Origin: Rhizoclosmatium globosum
Taxonomy: Eukaryota; Chytridiomycota; Chytridiomycetes; Chytridiales; Chytriomycetaceae
Length of the DNA stretch: 64,000 nucleotides
Direction: 5' to 3'
Assembly: GCA_002104985.1 (NCBI GenBank)
Contig: MCGO01000015.1
Location: 434,001-498,000 of the forward strand
Below, piece by piece: positions 10,026 through 22,654 of the stretch; positions within the stretch are counted from its first letter, which is position 1, and each line of letters begins with the position of its first letter. Below the pieces are notes generated by a model that saw only the letters and a program-made list of their open reading frames with translations, had not been told where the DNA came from and did not search any database. The position numbers were made by a program, and so were the translations under genes.

Positions 10026-13000
10026 TCATTCCTTCTTCTCATTAGATTTCACTGAACTGGTTTCTTCTGGTAAAACTGACGGTCGCTTACTACTTGAATC
10101 ATCACTCATTGCGAAACTGATCGGTCTACTATGTCCTGGAGCCGGTAGTCCAGGTATTGGCAATAAGGAAGTTCTCTGACCGCATTCGTTATTGGAAAAG
10201 CTTGCATTTCTGCTACTATCAATCGAATGTGAGAAACTTGCTGCGCGACTGCGATTTGGGAGCGGAGGTACTTCAGTCGATGGACCTGAATATTCTTGGG
10301 GTTGAAGACTTGCTGTACGCGCTCTTGGAAACGGGAGGGGAGGAGGGACAACTGGCGAAACTGCAATAAATGACGAATGCTGACTGCCTTCAGTCGACAT
10401 CCACGACATGGGCCGCATGCTTACGTTGTGTATACTGCCCGACATCGATTTTTGGGGCCCATTCGTTTTGTTTACGAAACTGTACGACACGTTTGATTCT
10501 GTTCCCGCCATTGAGCTCATTTGACTTCCGGTCTGGCTATTGATTTGTTCGATGCTAAGGGTGTGTGTTGACGCTTTTGGACTCATGAAATTGACTTTCT
10601 TCTTGACTTGGTCCGAGTCTCCCTTTTGACTAGATACGAATGCCTCGATTGTGGCTCTACTTGCTCTTCTGAATGCGGCTTTGAACACGCTGAAGCCTCC
10701 AGGTTTGATTGGAACTTTTTTGCCTTTCTTGAGAGGGGATTTGGTCTCTTCTGATGAACGCTTGTCGGTAGTTGAAGTATATTTGCTACTGCTGTCGCTG
10801 CCTCGGCCCAACGTTGGTTTCTCTGTCGACGATCTTGGAAGAAGCGATGTTATCTTATCTTTAATACCCAAGAAGATAGACGACTTGCGTTGAGCCTCTG
10901 TAGGATTAGCGTCATTGGCCCAGGGAGTTGACCACCAAAGAAGGATGACTTTCTTCTTGATTTGACTTCAAATTCAGGAGGAACGGTATTCTTTGGAGCT
11001 TTCGGAATAATATCGTGTTCTGCAAGAAGTTCAGCGATTTCGGGCACGTTCTTAACTTGATGAGGCAATCGGCTGAGGAGATCAAAAATGCATTGATCCA
11101 TAAATTTGAAATTGTCTATCATGGTTGTTAAGCAATAATAGCAAGAATTGCAGTGATCACTCAACTCATCATTTTTGAAACGACTACGTATTGCCCCAAG
11201 AACACCAGGACCAGCTCAAGCGCAAACAAAATCACATTCAAATTCAATGCTTTTTGATATTGATCTTGGGTTTCACTGAAGGCTTCCAACGCGACATGAT
11301 TCCATCCGTCCAAATAATCCCATTCGAGTGTTTGTTCCAAAAAAGCCAGCTCGTTCGGATTTGGTGTAAACGGTCCATCTGAAGCTCCGATTTTGATTCC
11401 GTTATGAATGTTCATTACGTTTCTGGTTAGATGCAACAATCCTAAGTTGAATTCTTAAGAAAACATGTTGACACTGTAACCACCCACCCAAGCTGACCGA
11501 ATTCGTATCATATCCAATTGATGAATTCCAGTTTCGCTTTGTAGCAGAGCATAGTGACTGATCGTAAGGCAGACATGGGTTCTGGTCTAGCGCCCATATC
11601 AGCGGCTGTGTGAGACTGCATGAATTCACTATCAGTTCATCGTCAATGAAAAAGTAATAACCTGTCGAAACTAGGGACTGGTGGATACGTGCTTGTGTCC
11701 CCGTACAACACTGCACTGTATACATAATTGTAATACGTTAGGTCGTTTACATACCCCTGACGCAAGTTAGTATCATTCCCCCAAGTTTGCTTATCAATTT
11801 GAATCATGTCCTTGCATAATAATCAGTAATGACCATACAGATTGAAGTACAAACTTTTGCCATTGTAAACATTCTTACTCCATACGTTTGCATATCTCCT
11901 GATGTATCTAGCACACCAAACATTTGCCCAATTTTGTAAATTGCTGTTACGTTCAAGAATGCAAACAATCCGCTAGCGGTTGATATTGAAATCGCATAGA
12001 TCCCGTATTGAAGCCTGAAAGCTCGTGAAGAAGTTTTTGTCGGAGTCGTGTCAGAAACATATTGAGCTTGCTTGATTGTTGCATTTGAGAAAATGTCACT
12101 ACTATCGGCTTCTGTTAATTGCTATTACAAAGTTTAACAAGAGTTAATTTAAGAGACTCAAACATACTTCAATGATTTCCTAATTTAAAATTTTTAAATG
12201 GTTGTAACTATTATTATCGCGATAAATACCTTTATGATTGCTTTTGGGATGGATCGGAATATACTGAGACTATGTTTCTGATTGTTGAGAAACCTTTGAA
12301 CGTTCCGATCCAAAATTATAAGAAACAGAAATATGACGAAGATATGAATCCCTGTGGGTATTATTGAGCATAAGGTGGAAAAACATAGAGGGACAAACCA
12401 GTTAAAATGTAAATTGTTTTTGTGGAAGTATCAGTAGATGCATGATATTTTCCATAGTAGAAATCGCTATTTGCTTGAGAATAGGCCCCATTTTGAACAG
12501 CGTAGAAATTATCGAGAACTGTATGTGACATGGTCAGTGGAGAAAACACATCCAGAATACTAAACTAAATCGAACATCATTATTAAATCTGCTATTGTTG
12601 AAGTTTGTCATCGATACGTTTGCGAGGTTTAATCCAGATTGTGCAAACGACTGCGAAAAGGGAGGTTACCCTTCGTCACTCATTGAGACCACCCTACCAT
12701 CATAATTTCGAAGAGAGACATATTGACTGTAAATACTCCACTAAGCTGAGGGTAATAAGATCTTTGAACTTGATAAACTGGCGTAGTGTAATTGCCAGGA
12801 AACGTCTGTTCAAGTGTCAGAAGTTATTTTAATAGCAGGTTTACCGAACTGAGATCGAATTTCTTTCAAAATATAGAGATTCGGATATGGTAGTCAAGTT
12901 GAGAGATTCTGCTTGAATCTGGCTTTGGATGAAGTAAAACTGCTGAGCATTATCAGCTTGAAAGGCGCTTTGAAGTTGGCGAACTCTTCGAAACAGATTG

Positions 13001-15939
13001 CAAGTATAATACTCTCTAAATGATGTTTCAGTCTAAAATATGTATGGTTGATGCGTACTTCATGTGAATTTCAAACATGGTCGACAATCCTCGTGAGGAT
13101 TCTTGCAAAATCGACAAGGCAATTCCAAAATTTGTGCCGATAATTGTTAATGCGATGGTTGTAGATACGAGAATCAAAATCTGGATTGCGAGGGACTTTG
13201 CCCTGAGTTTTGTCGCTCGTTGTTGTTGAAGTGCAACTTGGGCTCGCTTTTGAGCACTTGCCGAGCTTGCATGCGAACTTGCTATAGATCCAGGCCCTTT
13301 CGTCTTTTTTATCTCTAATTGACCTTGACTCTGAGACGTAGACTTCCTTGACAGACCGCTCTTGCTTGAAAGAAGCATAGGAAGGTCTGCTTGAGAGTTC
13401 GCATTGCTGGGTCCCTTTTTTGCTGAAGTTTTGTCGTTCTCATCGGCTTCAGATCCGGATTCGTTCTCAAGTTCCAGATCATTTGCTTTCTCGATCAAAG
13501 CACTTCCTCGAATGGGATCATTTTTCACCTGATTTCGATTATAATTTGAACATGTTACAGATTATATTGCTTACGTCAAAACAAAATCGGGCAAAGAATC
13601 GCAACGTGGTTTTTGATTTTGGAAATCTGTGTAGCAGGTAAGTCCCTGATATAGATCCTGTCAAAAGTTCCTCACTTTGATATGAGCTTAAGGTAAGCAG
13701 CCTCGGCTTTTTGAGCATTTGCGTAGAGACGATTCGAAACGGCAGAAAGCTCTTCCAATGAGTAACTCTTGTCAAGTAGCAGTTCCCACATCGCCCGCAT
13801 ATCTTGCACAGCCAAGAAATGATTCAGTTTTGCGTCTTTATCCGTCTTTTGATATTCGGCGTACTGATAAAAAGCCAATTGGGTCAGCGAAAACGATTTC
13901 GACAATCCCACTTACGCTGGTTATATCCAATTTGACGCCTTCACCAAGAAATCGGTTTCTTTGACTGTAGTTGCAATTTGATTCGTGTAGTAAATTTGAA
14001 ATTTGACATCCAATGGAGGATTTAGCTGATCGATTTTACTCAGCTGATGGGTTGCATCTCGAGTCATCGATTTCAAGTGAAACATATAAAGCGCATAAGA
14101 CAGTCGAAGAAGAGGTTGATCGGGAAACTCTTCGATTCCACGTTTAAATATGGCTTGAACCTCAGGAATAACTGCAAAGTTGATTCTTTGACGTCGGTGG
14201 TCCATATGGACCGTCGAAAATCGTGCTGCGATTTCAACTTGAACCCAAGAGTGAAAGACTAGCAGTTCGGGTTGGCTGAAGTCGTCTACACCTTCTCCAC
14301 TTTGAAGCTTTTTGAGTCGTCGGCGCACACCTCTTTCAATGCTTTTAAGAATGAGCCCTATGGAGAATTATATGCGTATTGAGTTCTTCATTTTGATTAT
14401 GATGAGGTTACCTGAGATGACGAATCCCATAAGAATTCCAAGTGGATATCCTCCAGCCATAATGTATATGTATAATATGCTGCCTTGTACTCCTGTTGCT
14501 GCATGGATCGCTGTCGCGATCGTCCCCACAACTCCAACTACTGAAGCTCCAAAGAATAATCCAGCTCTCTGCATACCTAGCGATCAATACATCGATATAA
14601 TTAATTCAAGATTTACCATTTGATTTATAAACGGATTGTAGTATGGAAAGTACGTGACCGTGGTTAAAAACATGATTACACTAAAAACAGTTCAGTTCTT
14701 CAAAAACAAGGCAAAACTCTTACCATCCAAGCGTAGCAGACACAACTCTTGCCAAATCTTGTTGATGTGGTAGGAACTATCGCACTATGCGTTAAGAAAG
14801 TCATGGACAAATGTACTCCACCTTGTAAACGAAAATCAAACAAGTCTTCACACAGGCATAAATAATATCGAGCCGTCCATGAACTCGATTTGATGGCTCT
14901 TTACAAGTCGGTTTCGTATCGAAAAACCTAATTCGACTGTTAAAGACAAGAGTGAACTATTCTATCTTACACAGCTGCAAAAGAGATACAAGTTGGAATA
15001 TAGACTACTAAAGCTATCACAGCCACGATAAGCTGCGGAAGCCTCAACGGAGAATTGCAAGGAATATATTCTAGTGCAAAGATGTCACTTCGTCGACTGT
15101 GGTGTACTTCTGTGTCAAGGATTCTATTGCACGTGATTGGGTTCACAATAATTTCCAAGATTGGTAAGCTGGTAGATTCGTTATTATGAGCTTGCACAGA
15201 AGCAACCTTACTAAAGAACTGTGGGTAGAACCATGGCCGAAAATCGGAGTGTCCAAATCGGCCAGATAAACTTATGCTGCCCACTCTAAATTATTCAATG
15301 CAACTTAATTTAATGTAATCGACTCAAGAGCGTTCGAAATTACCAGAAATCCGTAAGCCACCCAGATGATATTCAGAATCAGCACAAACACTGTCAAAAA
15401 TTAGGGACGATGAGAGTTTATGCTCGTCATACCTGCACAGACACATAATATGAACCAGATATTAAACTGATTTAGATCCATCGTTTGGTACTCCATCTGG
15501 GAATATGCGAGGTTGTATGGAATAGTATACGCATCCATTAGGTCAGGCGATATGAAGAACGTAACAAGTTGCAAGTCCTCAATGAGCATAGACCCATATT
15601 CGAACGCAGGCCACGATGAGTTTCCATGGACCATGAAAAACATAACTGTTCAAGGTGAAGTTTAATACAACTGAAAGGAATTGTGAATCCCCACACCTGA
15701 AAACACGATTTCCTTGATCTTTTCCATGACTGTAGCTGCAACGACAAAGTCATCGTCATCTTGAACGTTTCCAGCTCCCGCGGCGGCATCTGTTTGGGAT
15801 TTAATCAACTGTTCCTGACCCAGTGACCCAATGACTCACCTTCAGGCATCTCGGAGCCATCGCTCATCACCTCAGAATCACGCGTTCGCTTATTATCATC
15901 GTTCCAATTCTTTGAAATGGAGGCGGAGTTGCGACTCAT
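10026..15939 (-). CDS. TmcB/TmcC-like multi-pass membrane protein with TPR-like domain
   Basis: Large, many-exon gene related to Dictyostelium tiny macrocysts proteins B/C, a family common in zoosporic fungi. The start at 15939 begins MSRNSASISKNWNDDNK. Early exons are 15840-15939, 15697-15789, 15433-15645 and 15344-15390, and give VMFFMVHGNSSWPAFEYGSM and hydrophobic spans (VFVLILNIIWVAYGFL). Around 15000 the family-like CNSPLRLPQLIVAVIALVVYIP appears. The TPR-like block at about 14328-13680 contains LLVFHSWVQVEIAARF, IFKRGIEEFPDQPLLRLSYALYMF and FLAVQDMRAMWELL. Many further hydrophobic spans lie between 12900 and 11100. The cytosolic tail (10026-10900) is Ser-rich with two RKSS motifs and a 35-nt intron at about 10900-10934. 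A frame break at the AAA run 15213-15215 needs one extra base. Function is unproven; a sensory or membrane-scaffold role is only inferred. Confidence 0.75.
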
Positions 15940-16023
15940 ATGTTTTTGAGTAAATCTCAGACAATCACTTGAGAGTTTCCGACATATTTATTTAGCCTCA
16001 AACTTTGGATTATGTCCAAATTA

Positions 16024-17772
16024 TTAATTGGATGGAAGGAATTTGTATGGGTTCAGGATTCCCTTGGGATCCCACATTTTCTTGATTTCGTGCATAGCTG
16101 CAACCGCTTCAGGGCTCTTGGAGTAACCAATGTATGGAGCCTAATTTACAAACTTAACACTTAAATATCGGAATAAGCTACACACCTTCATTACACCCAA
16201 CCCATGCTCCGCCGAGATAGATCCATCGTTGCTTTGCACCCACTCATATACAAATGGCTCAACGGTATCTTCAACATCCTTATCCCATGCAGCACCAGTA
16301 ATATTCAAATGCAAGTTTCCATCACCAAAGTGACCAAACCCAACAACACGTCCTGTTCTCTTCTCACCGACATTTTCAATTGCGTCATAAAGTCCTTTCG
16401 CTTCAAGTCTCTTTCGCATCACTGGAACAATCTCGTAAATCTGTTCAACAGGAACACTGATATCGTACTTCAAGTTTCCACCGGCACCGTCTTTGGCACA
16501 TGCTTCAGGGATGGATTCACGGAAGGCCCAGAGTTGTTGACGTTGTGTTTCGCTTTCGGCGAGGACTCCATCTGTGGCGACGCTGGATTCAAAAAGGGTG
16601 TCCAAGTAGGCTGAGAGTTTTTCAGTGTCGTGTTCAGTGTTGCTGCCTGAGGTTTCGATGAGAACGTAGAATGGGTGTGGGGCTTCGCTGTCGAATGGGT
16701 TACGGGCGTTTGCGATGTGGGTCAAGACAAGAGAGGCACAGGCAGAGTCCCAGAATTCAAACGCGCTGAGGATTTCGGTGAGATTTGTGCGTGCAAGTTT
16801 GAAGGCTTTTTGGACAGCTGCAAAATCTGGGAGAGCCAAGACCGCAACGTTTACTGCGGTGGGTTTACGGGGAGTCAAGATTGAGACACTGGTGATGACA
16901 CCCAAAGTTCCTTCACTTCCGATAAAGAGATGTTTGAGATCGTATCCTGTGTTATCCTTTCGCAAAGGTTGGCCGAGCTTCATGATTGTTCCATCGGCCT
17001 TGACGATTTCCATGGAGAGAACAGTGCCATGGAGAGATCCGTAACGTAAGAGACGGAGACCACCTGCATTTGTGGCAACGTTTCCACCGATTTGGCAAGT
17101 ACCCTTAGCACCCAAATCAAGAGGCATCGCGTAGCCCTTTTCAGCCAGCCAGCCATCCAACACTTCTAAAATACATCCAGCTTGGCAGGTTAGAATACCA
17201 GCAGTTTCATCGAAACTTTGGATGGAGTTCATGTTGGAAGTACTCAAGACAATCTCATCGAATACGGGAACGCTTCCACCAACAAGACCCGTGTTTCCAC
17301 CTTGTGTAACTACGGCGAGTTGGCGTTGGTTGGCATATTTGAGAATCTCAGACACTTGTTGGGTTGTCTTTGGCTTGAGGACAAGTTGGGACTGGCCACG
17401 GAACTTGCGCATCCAGTCCTTTTCATTGCGATATAAGATTGATTGAAGATATCTTCAAGAAGCGGTTCCGTACCTCGTTGAAACCCTCAACATCTGCTGA
17501 ATCAGTCAACACGCTCACAGGACCAGCCTCCTTCAAGATCTCTCTGAATACTTTGACATCTTCTTCGGTAAGCTTAGAGAATGGCAGTCGTTCAAAGCCC
17601 AGGCGTCAGAGGTCAGGGGAACCTTCTTGCCTGAGGAGTAGGCACGATTGGTTTGAGCCACAGACAGTCTTGAGAAGGTTGGAGCCAGAGCAACTTGTTT
17701 GGTGATCGTCGCAGCTGTGACTAAACGAAGGGGAGCTGTAGCCGATCCCAGTCTACGAAGAAGTGACGACAT
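16024..17772 (-). CDS. D2HGDH: D-2-hydroxyglutarate dehydrogenase, mitochondrial FAD-linked
   Basis: Oxidises D-2-hydroxyglutarate to 2-oxoglutarate in the mitochondrion. The N-terminus ([17 protein letters not shown]) is Arg/Ser-rich, like a presequence. Exons are 17474-17772, 16186-17418 and 16024-16140, with short introns at 17419-17473 and 16141-16185. The PCMH-type FAD-binding domain shows [32 protein letters not shown] and [19 protein letters not shown]. The substrate/metal site shows [11 protein letters not shown] and [10 protein letters not shown]. The last exon ends [16 protein letters not shown], typical of the family (yeast Dld2, human D2HGDH). A break at the AAA run 17594-17596 is repaired by one base, which gives [16 protein letters not shown]-lactate dehydrogenases are the nearest alternative. 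Confidence 0.9.
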
Positions 17773-18068
17773 TTGTTTGGGAGATTGTTTTCGCGTTATC
17801 TCAATCTCAGATACTGTATCCTCGGGGAAGGTTTACCTTTATACATCTTAATAAGACAGGAAGTGAAACCTAGGGCATAATCGCTACAGAGCTTGGAGTA
17901 GTGGAGCAGAGCAGTCCGTGAAGTTGAACGAAGGATTCAAGGACGTCAAATGAGCTTACCTCTTGTCCGAAGTCGTCGAAAATAATAAATAAGTCTAAAA
18001 GAATAAGTTAAAGTATTGATACTGTTCTACATATATTATTGACTCTTTCTTTCTTTTTTGTACAACAA

Positions 18069-20233
18069 ATGCTCATCGTTACGAATCGGCTTCCTAGGCT
18101 ATTTCGAAACACAAGTCGTTTCTCGTTTTCCACCACTTCAACGTCAGCTCCGACTCTCCATAAACTCGAAAGCCAGGACCAGCCGCCCACTCAGCAACCA
18201 CCAAAGCCAATCCAAACGCAACAACAACTAAAGGGACTTCAGTGGAAAGACTATTCGTTAATCTCAGAAACAACTCGAAATGCAATCACAAATAACCTCA
18301 AATTCGATTCAATGACCCTGGTCCAGGACTCGGTTCTCACAGTCTTGTTTGGCTACAAGCAGAAGCCCCTCGATTCGGCAGCAGCAAACAACGACACGCA
18401 ATCCCTGCCGATGGAATCGTTAGGAATGTCGGTGACTGTTGGTTTGCCTCCTGCAGAGGGTGATGAACCAAGGTCTGGAAAGTTGCGGAAACAAGACACT
18501 ACACCACCACCTTCCTTCAGAATCAAGCAATACGTGGATTCTTTGGAAACGAAGACAAAGGAATGGACCGATGCTGGGTATGCAGAAACTTCTGAAGAGA
18601 AGCTGACATCATCAGAATATCTGCGACACCTTCGAGCTTCAGATTTGTTGGTTCGCTCTAAGACTGGTACGGGAAAAACGCTTGCTTTCGTTGTCGCTGC
18701 TCTTGAGACTGTCCTGAAGTCACCTGAGGGAATTGTTGGTTCAGGTGAGTTGTCCAACTTGTCTTTCACTTCAAACAACACAGAATTGTATTTAAGTTTG
18801 ATATTTAGCAACTCCCATCTTGGTTATTGCACCGTCAAGAGAGCTTGCCGCTCAAATTAAAGCTGAAGCTTCAGTAATCTTGAAGGCACATGGACTTAAT
18901 TGCGTGATGCTTGTGGGTGGAGACGACAGGCCAAACAAATCAAACAGCTGACTTACAATCCGTGTCATATGATTGTCGCAACTCCGGGCAGACTTCTCGA
19001 TATTCTTCGAAATGACCCAAAACTCAAGAAACGTGTACGTGGATTGAAGGTTCTCGTATACGACGAAGCGGACTTACTGCTGGAGCACGGATTCGCTGCA
19101 ACGATGGAAGCTATCCAGAACCTTCTACCTCCACCATCTACACGGCAAACATTCATGTTCAGTGCAACCTTCTCGCCACAAGTCAAAGCTCTTGCTTCTG
19201 GAACTCTCCGACATGACAAGACTTTGTCTCTTGATACCATTCCAAAAGCGCAGGTCCCTACCCACTTAACAACCAAGCAAACGCATATAAATTGTCCCTT
19301 CTCCCTGCAACCTCAGCTTCTCCTTCACTTGCTAAAGTCTCACCGCGCATCAACGCCATTCCCCAAAATCATCGTCTTCTTCCCTACAACCCATCTTACA
19401 GCACATTTGTCCCACGTGTTCAATCAAATTCCAGGGTTTGATATCATGGAGCTTCATTCTCAAATGGAACAACGCATGAGAATGAGAGTCAGCGACCGAT
19501 TCCGTGCGAGTCGGAATGGAATATTGTTCACGAGTGACGTTAGTGCGCGTGGTGTAGATTACCCAGATGTTAGTTTGGTTATTCAGATGGGTGTTCCAAG
19601 GAATTTGGAGCAATGTGAGTCCATTCCTTATATAGTTTCAGAACTTATAGTTAATCGTTCTCAGATATTCATCGTATTGGACGTACTGGACGTGCAGGAA
19701 AGACTGGATCGTCTATTCTTGTGCATTCGAGTTATGAAACTCCCTTTTTGGTGAAGGAACTTCAAGGAACGGGAGGACTTCCCATCAAGCGTGATACAGT
19801 ACATGACCCGCAATTGATTGCGCGTGATGCAGAATCTTTGGCGATTTTGAAAGAAGCGTATAGAAAAGGAGAATGGGCCATGGGAAGTGCTTGTTATGCA
19901 GCCTTTTTGGGATACTATCGTGGGTTGGGCAATTATATGCCATTGACGGCGGAAACTCTCGTCAAAGCTGCAGATGAGTTTGCGTTGGGACTTTGTGGAC
20001 TTCCCCAGGTTCCCAAGATAGGAAGTGGATTATTGACGAGGTTGGGACTGAGTGTGAAGGATGGTGTCAAAGTTCTTACACCCAAGGAGGAAGCTGAACT
20101 GCGAGGAAACCCTATTCCGAACCCAAATGCTCCAAGAGTTGATGGCGGCGTGAGTAAGAAACCTGTCCCAACCAAACGGCCATATTCATCATCATCAGCG
20201 AAAACAAACGACTTCAAGCGTAGTAGGAAATAA
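18069..20233 (+). CDS. DEAD-box RNA helicase, probably mitochondrial
   Basis: ATP-dependent RNA helicase. The start at 18069 opens a presequence-like stretch (MLIVTNRLPRLFRNTSRFSFSTT). Motif I is RSKTGTGKT; Ia is PSRELAAQI after the first intron (18745-18808); VATPGRLLDIL (Ib), YDEADLLLEHGF (DEAD) and MFSATFS (SAT) follow. Domain 2 has SARGVDYPDVSLVIQMG and, after the second intron (19615-19664), YIHRIGRTGRAGKTG. A break at GGCC 18929-18932 is fixed by one G and gives KQIKQLTYNPCHMIVATPG. A long insertion separates the N-terminus from motif I. The C-terminus is basic (KRPYSSSSAKTNDFKRSRK). It resembles mitochondrial helicases in general; no exact orthologue is claimed. Confidence 0.87.
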
Positions 20234-20313
20234 ACACAATTTCGAAATGATTTGAGTTTATTTGTTGGTTTGATGCGATCCAATGTCATCCAGTATCTTG
20301 TTTCAATGATGTT

Positions 20314-20728
20314 TCACCAAGTGCTCTTTCGAACACCCGGCAACTCTCCAGCCAAAGCCTTCTCCCTGAATACAATCTTGCTCAATTTGAATTCGGTAAT
20401 AAGACCCTTCGATGTATACTGTCAGCAACCTTCGGAACCAAGTCACACCAACTCACCCTCGTCTTTCCGCTTTCTGTGCACTTGTTGTGGACACCAACGG
20501 GCCGTGTGTATCGAGGAAACTTTTGCAGTTCAAGCTGGGCCTTCAGACGGACCATCAGAGGAAGGGATTGGTCTCTGCACACAAGTTTCAGCGCTTCTCT
20601 TTGGGGCTCGTTTTGGGCAATGAGGAAACGGGCCTACCCAAAATCATGTTAGTTGAATATGAATACAATCTATCAAGTTGCTGGATTGTTACCATTCGGT
20701 CCCGTAGTCGGTTGGCGATCATTGGCAT
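20314..20728 (-). CDS. Mitochondrial small-subunit ribosomal protein uS14m (Mrp2-like)
   Basis: Short three-exon gene whose exons are each below the length usually called. Exons 20693-20728, 20457-20633 and 20314-20406 total 306 nt, or 101 residues, the normal size for mitochondrial S14. Introns are 20634-20692 (GTAACA...TAG) and 20407-20456 (50 nt, GTGAGT...AAG, with GCTGAC branch site). Conserved features are the Arg-rich start (MIANRLRDRM), MVRLKAQLELQKFP, CTESGKTRG and the ending FREKALAGELPGVRKSTW, the signature of bacterial-type S14. It is divergent from the first NIPA gene, with start codons only about 180 nt apart. Confidence 0.88.
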
Positions 20729-20904
20729 TTTGTGTTTGTTTGCTTTTTTTTTCCGATTCACTGAAAATAAAGGAATAATTTGTATATATGTATAAGGATA
20801 TGTAACCTTTCATGGCTTCTTCTGATTCGATTTTTTCGCGGATTTGCGCTATTACTAGCGCCGATCTCAGAACCTCCTTGCCATACGAGTCGTTCAGCCC
20901 AACT

Positions 20905-22536
20905 ATGAGTACAGCAAATAACAGCACGCCACACACGGATTTGGAAACTGTCGTTGGTGTTACTCTCGCTGTTATGTCGGGGTTGTTCTTGGGATCATCA
21001 GTTGTGCTGAGAAAGAGGGGGCTTATCGAAATTGCCGCAGACGGACATAACGTCGCAGAGGGATCGACTGCTTATCTGAAGAATAGATTCTGGTGGGCTG
21101 GAATGGGACTACGTGAGTTTTTCGTGATTTTTGATTCATTAAGCCGAAAATACGCGACAACAGAAGCCATAGGGGAAATAAGCAATTTTGGAGCTTACGC
21201 ACTATGTCCAACAGTCATTGTGACGCCGATGGGGACTTTGGCGGTTGTATTCAATTCGCTACTCTCCAATTATTTATTGAAAGAGAAACTGTCATTTATT
21301 GGGAAACTGGGTTGTGGAATATGTATACTTGGTGTTTTGGAAATAGTTACGCATGTCTTGACTGATCGAGAAATCTTTACAATTCCTCAATTTATGGTGT
21401 ACGTCACCAGTACATGTAGGATTAAGTCATTTTTTGACGAGTGATTGCTAAACAAGGCAATTATAGCTTTTTTGGTTTATTCGGCGTTTATTGTCGTCCT
21501 TGTACTATTTCTCAAGTTTTATGCCGAGCCCCGTTATGCGAAGAAAACACCGTTTGTGTATATTGCAATGAGCTCTTGTGGAGGATCTTATTTAGTCTTG
21601 AGTGCACAAGGAGTAGGTTCGGCTATTGCTTACTCAATTAAAAATTGGACAACCGACAACCAATTCGTGCAATGGCCACTCTATCCTCTCATTCTATTCA
21701 TGGTTATGGCCGTTATATATCAGATTACGTATCTCAATAAGGTTTGATCACTTCAAAATACTACTATAGCTTAAGCCATTTAGGCCCTCTCAGTCAATTC
21801 AAGTGCAGTCATATACCCTATCAGTTTTGTATGCTTTAATATCATGACTATGATTTCGACGGCGTTTCTTTATTTTAAACTGCCAGTTGATAACGTTGAG
21901 GATGGAATAAGCGTCATCGTTGGTTTGCTTACAATTATCTGCGGTGTCGTACTATTGTCAATCAGCAAGCATGAGTCAAAGATGATAATTGAGCATGATC
22001 GTGTAGACAATATTTCAACCGAGAAGCTACTGCGGCGTTCAACGAAAAACAGCCTGGAGAGCAATCCACTTTCATTTCGAATGATATCAATTAGTGCAGC
22101 ATCAACAGAAGTTTTGACTCTGTCTCGTGATAGACTTCGTATTGGAATCGAGTCATCACTTGATGCCCTTGATTCTAAATTTTGCCAAAAACAGCCCAGC
22201 GTGTTTGAAGGAACCCTCACCCCTGTTATGGAGCAGAACAATGTTTTCGAAGGAAGTTCTTCAAAAAAGGTCTCTGACTCTGATGAAATCAGGAATCAAT
22301 CATCTGATACCCCTCAATATGAAAATGAAGCGCTTAACATTCGCGTGCAACCAAAGCCGCCGTCGTCTCGCCGAAACTCATTACCGCAGACAAGAACGTT
22401 TATGAATTCGAACAATTATTTGGATCGGAAACGAGTATTCTCAGAAATACAAGCCCAAGATAATATTCCACAGAGGAGCCTAGTTGCGCATGCATACGAC
22501 ACTCGATTTGTCTCTGTATCTTCTTTATTAATGTAA
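20905..22536 (+). CDS. NIPA-type magnesium transporter, copy 1
   Basis: Membrane Mg2+ transporter of the NIPA/DUF803 family, about nine predicted spans. The start MSTANNSTPHTDLETVVG (20905) is chosen because the second copy begins the same way; an in-frame ATG at 20812 could add 31 residues. Exons are 20905-21112, 21164-21415, 21467-21741 and 21784-22536. Family blocks are GLFLGSSVVLRKRGL, NRFWWAGMGLQAIGEISNFGAYA, VTPMGTLAVVFNSLLSNYLLKEK and TAFLYFKLPVDNVEDGISV. A Ser-rich cytosolic tail of about 170 residues follows the last span and ends YDTRFVSVSSLLM. All exons read through without breaks, unlike copy 2. Confidence 0.88.
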
Positions 22537-22654
22537 TTAATTTAGGTATTCACAAAGAATACAATTTGTTCTATGTTCTATGTTGAAGATTTACATAACA
22601 AATCAACAATTCTTTCACCAATCGACCTTCACCCTCGGCGCTTTCAATCTAATA

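Noticed and set aside
10026..10871. Separate Ser-rich gene upstream of the PDI gene
   Set aside because: A 35-nt intron with branch site and CTACAG acceptor joins it to the membrane protein frame, so it is that gene's C-terminal tail.
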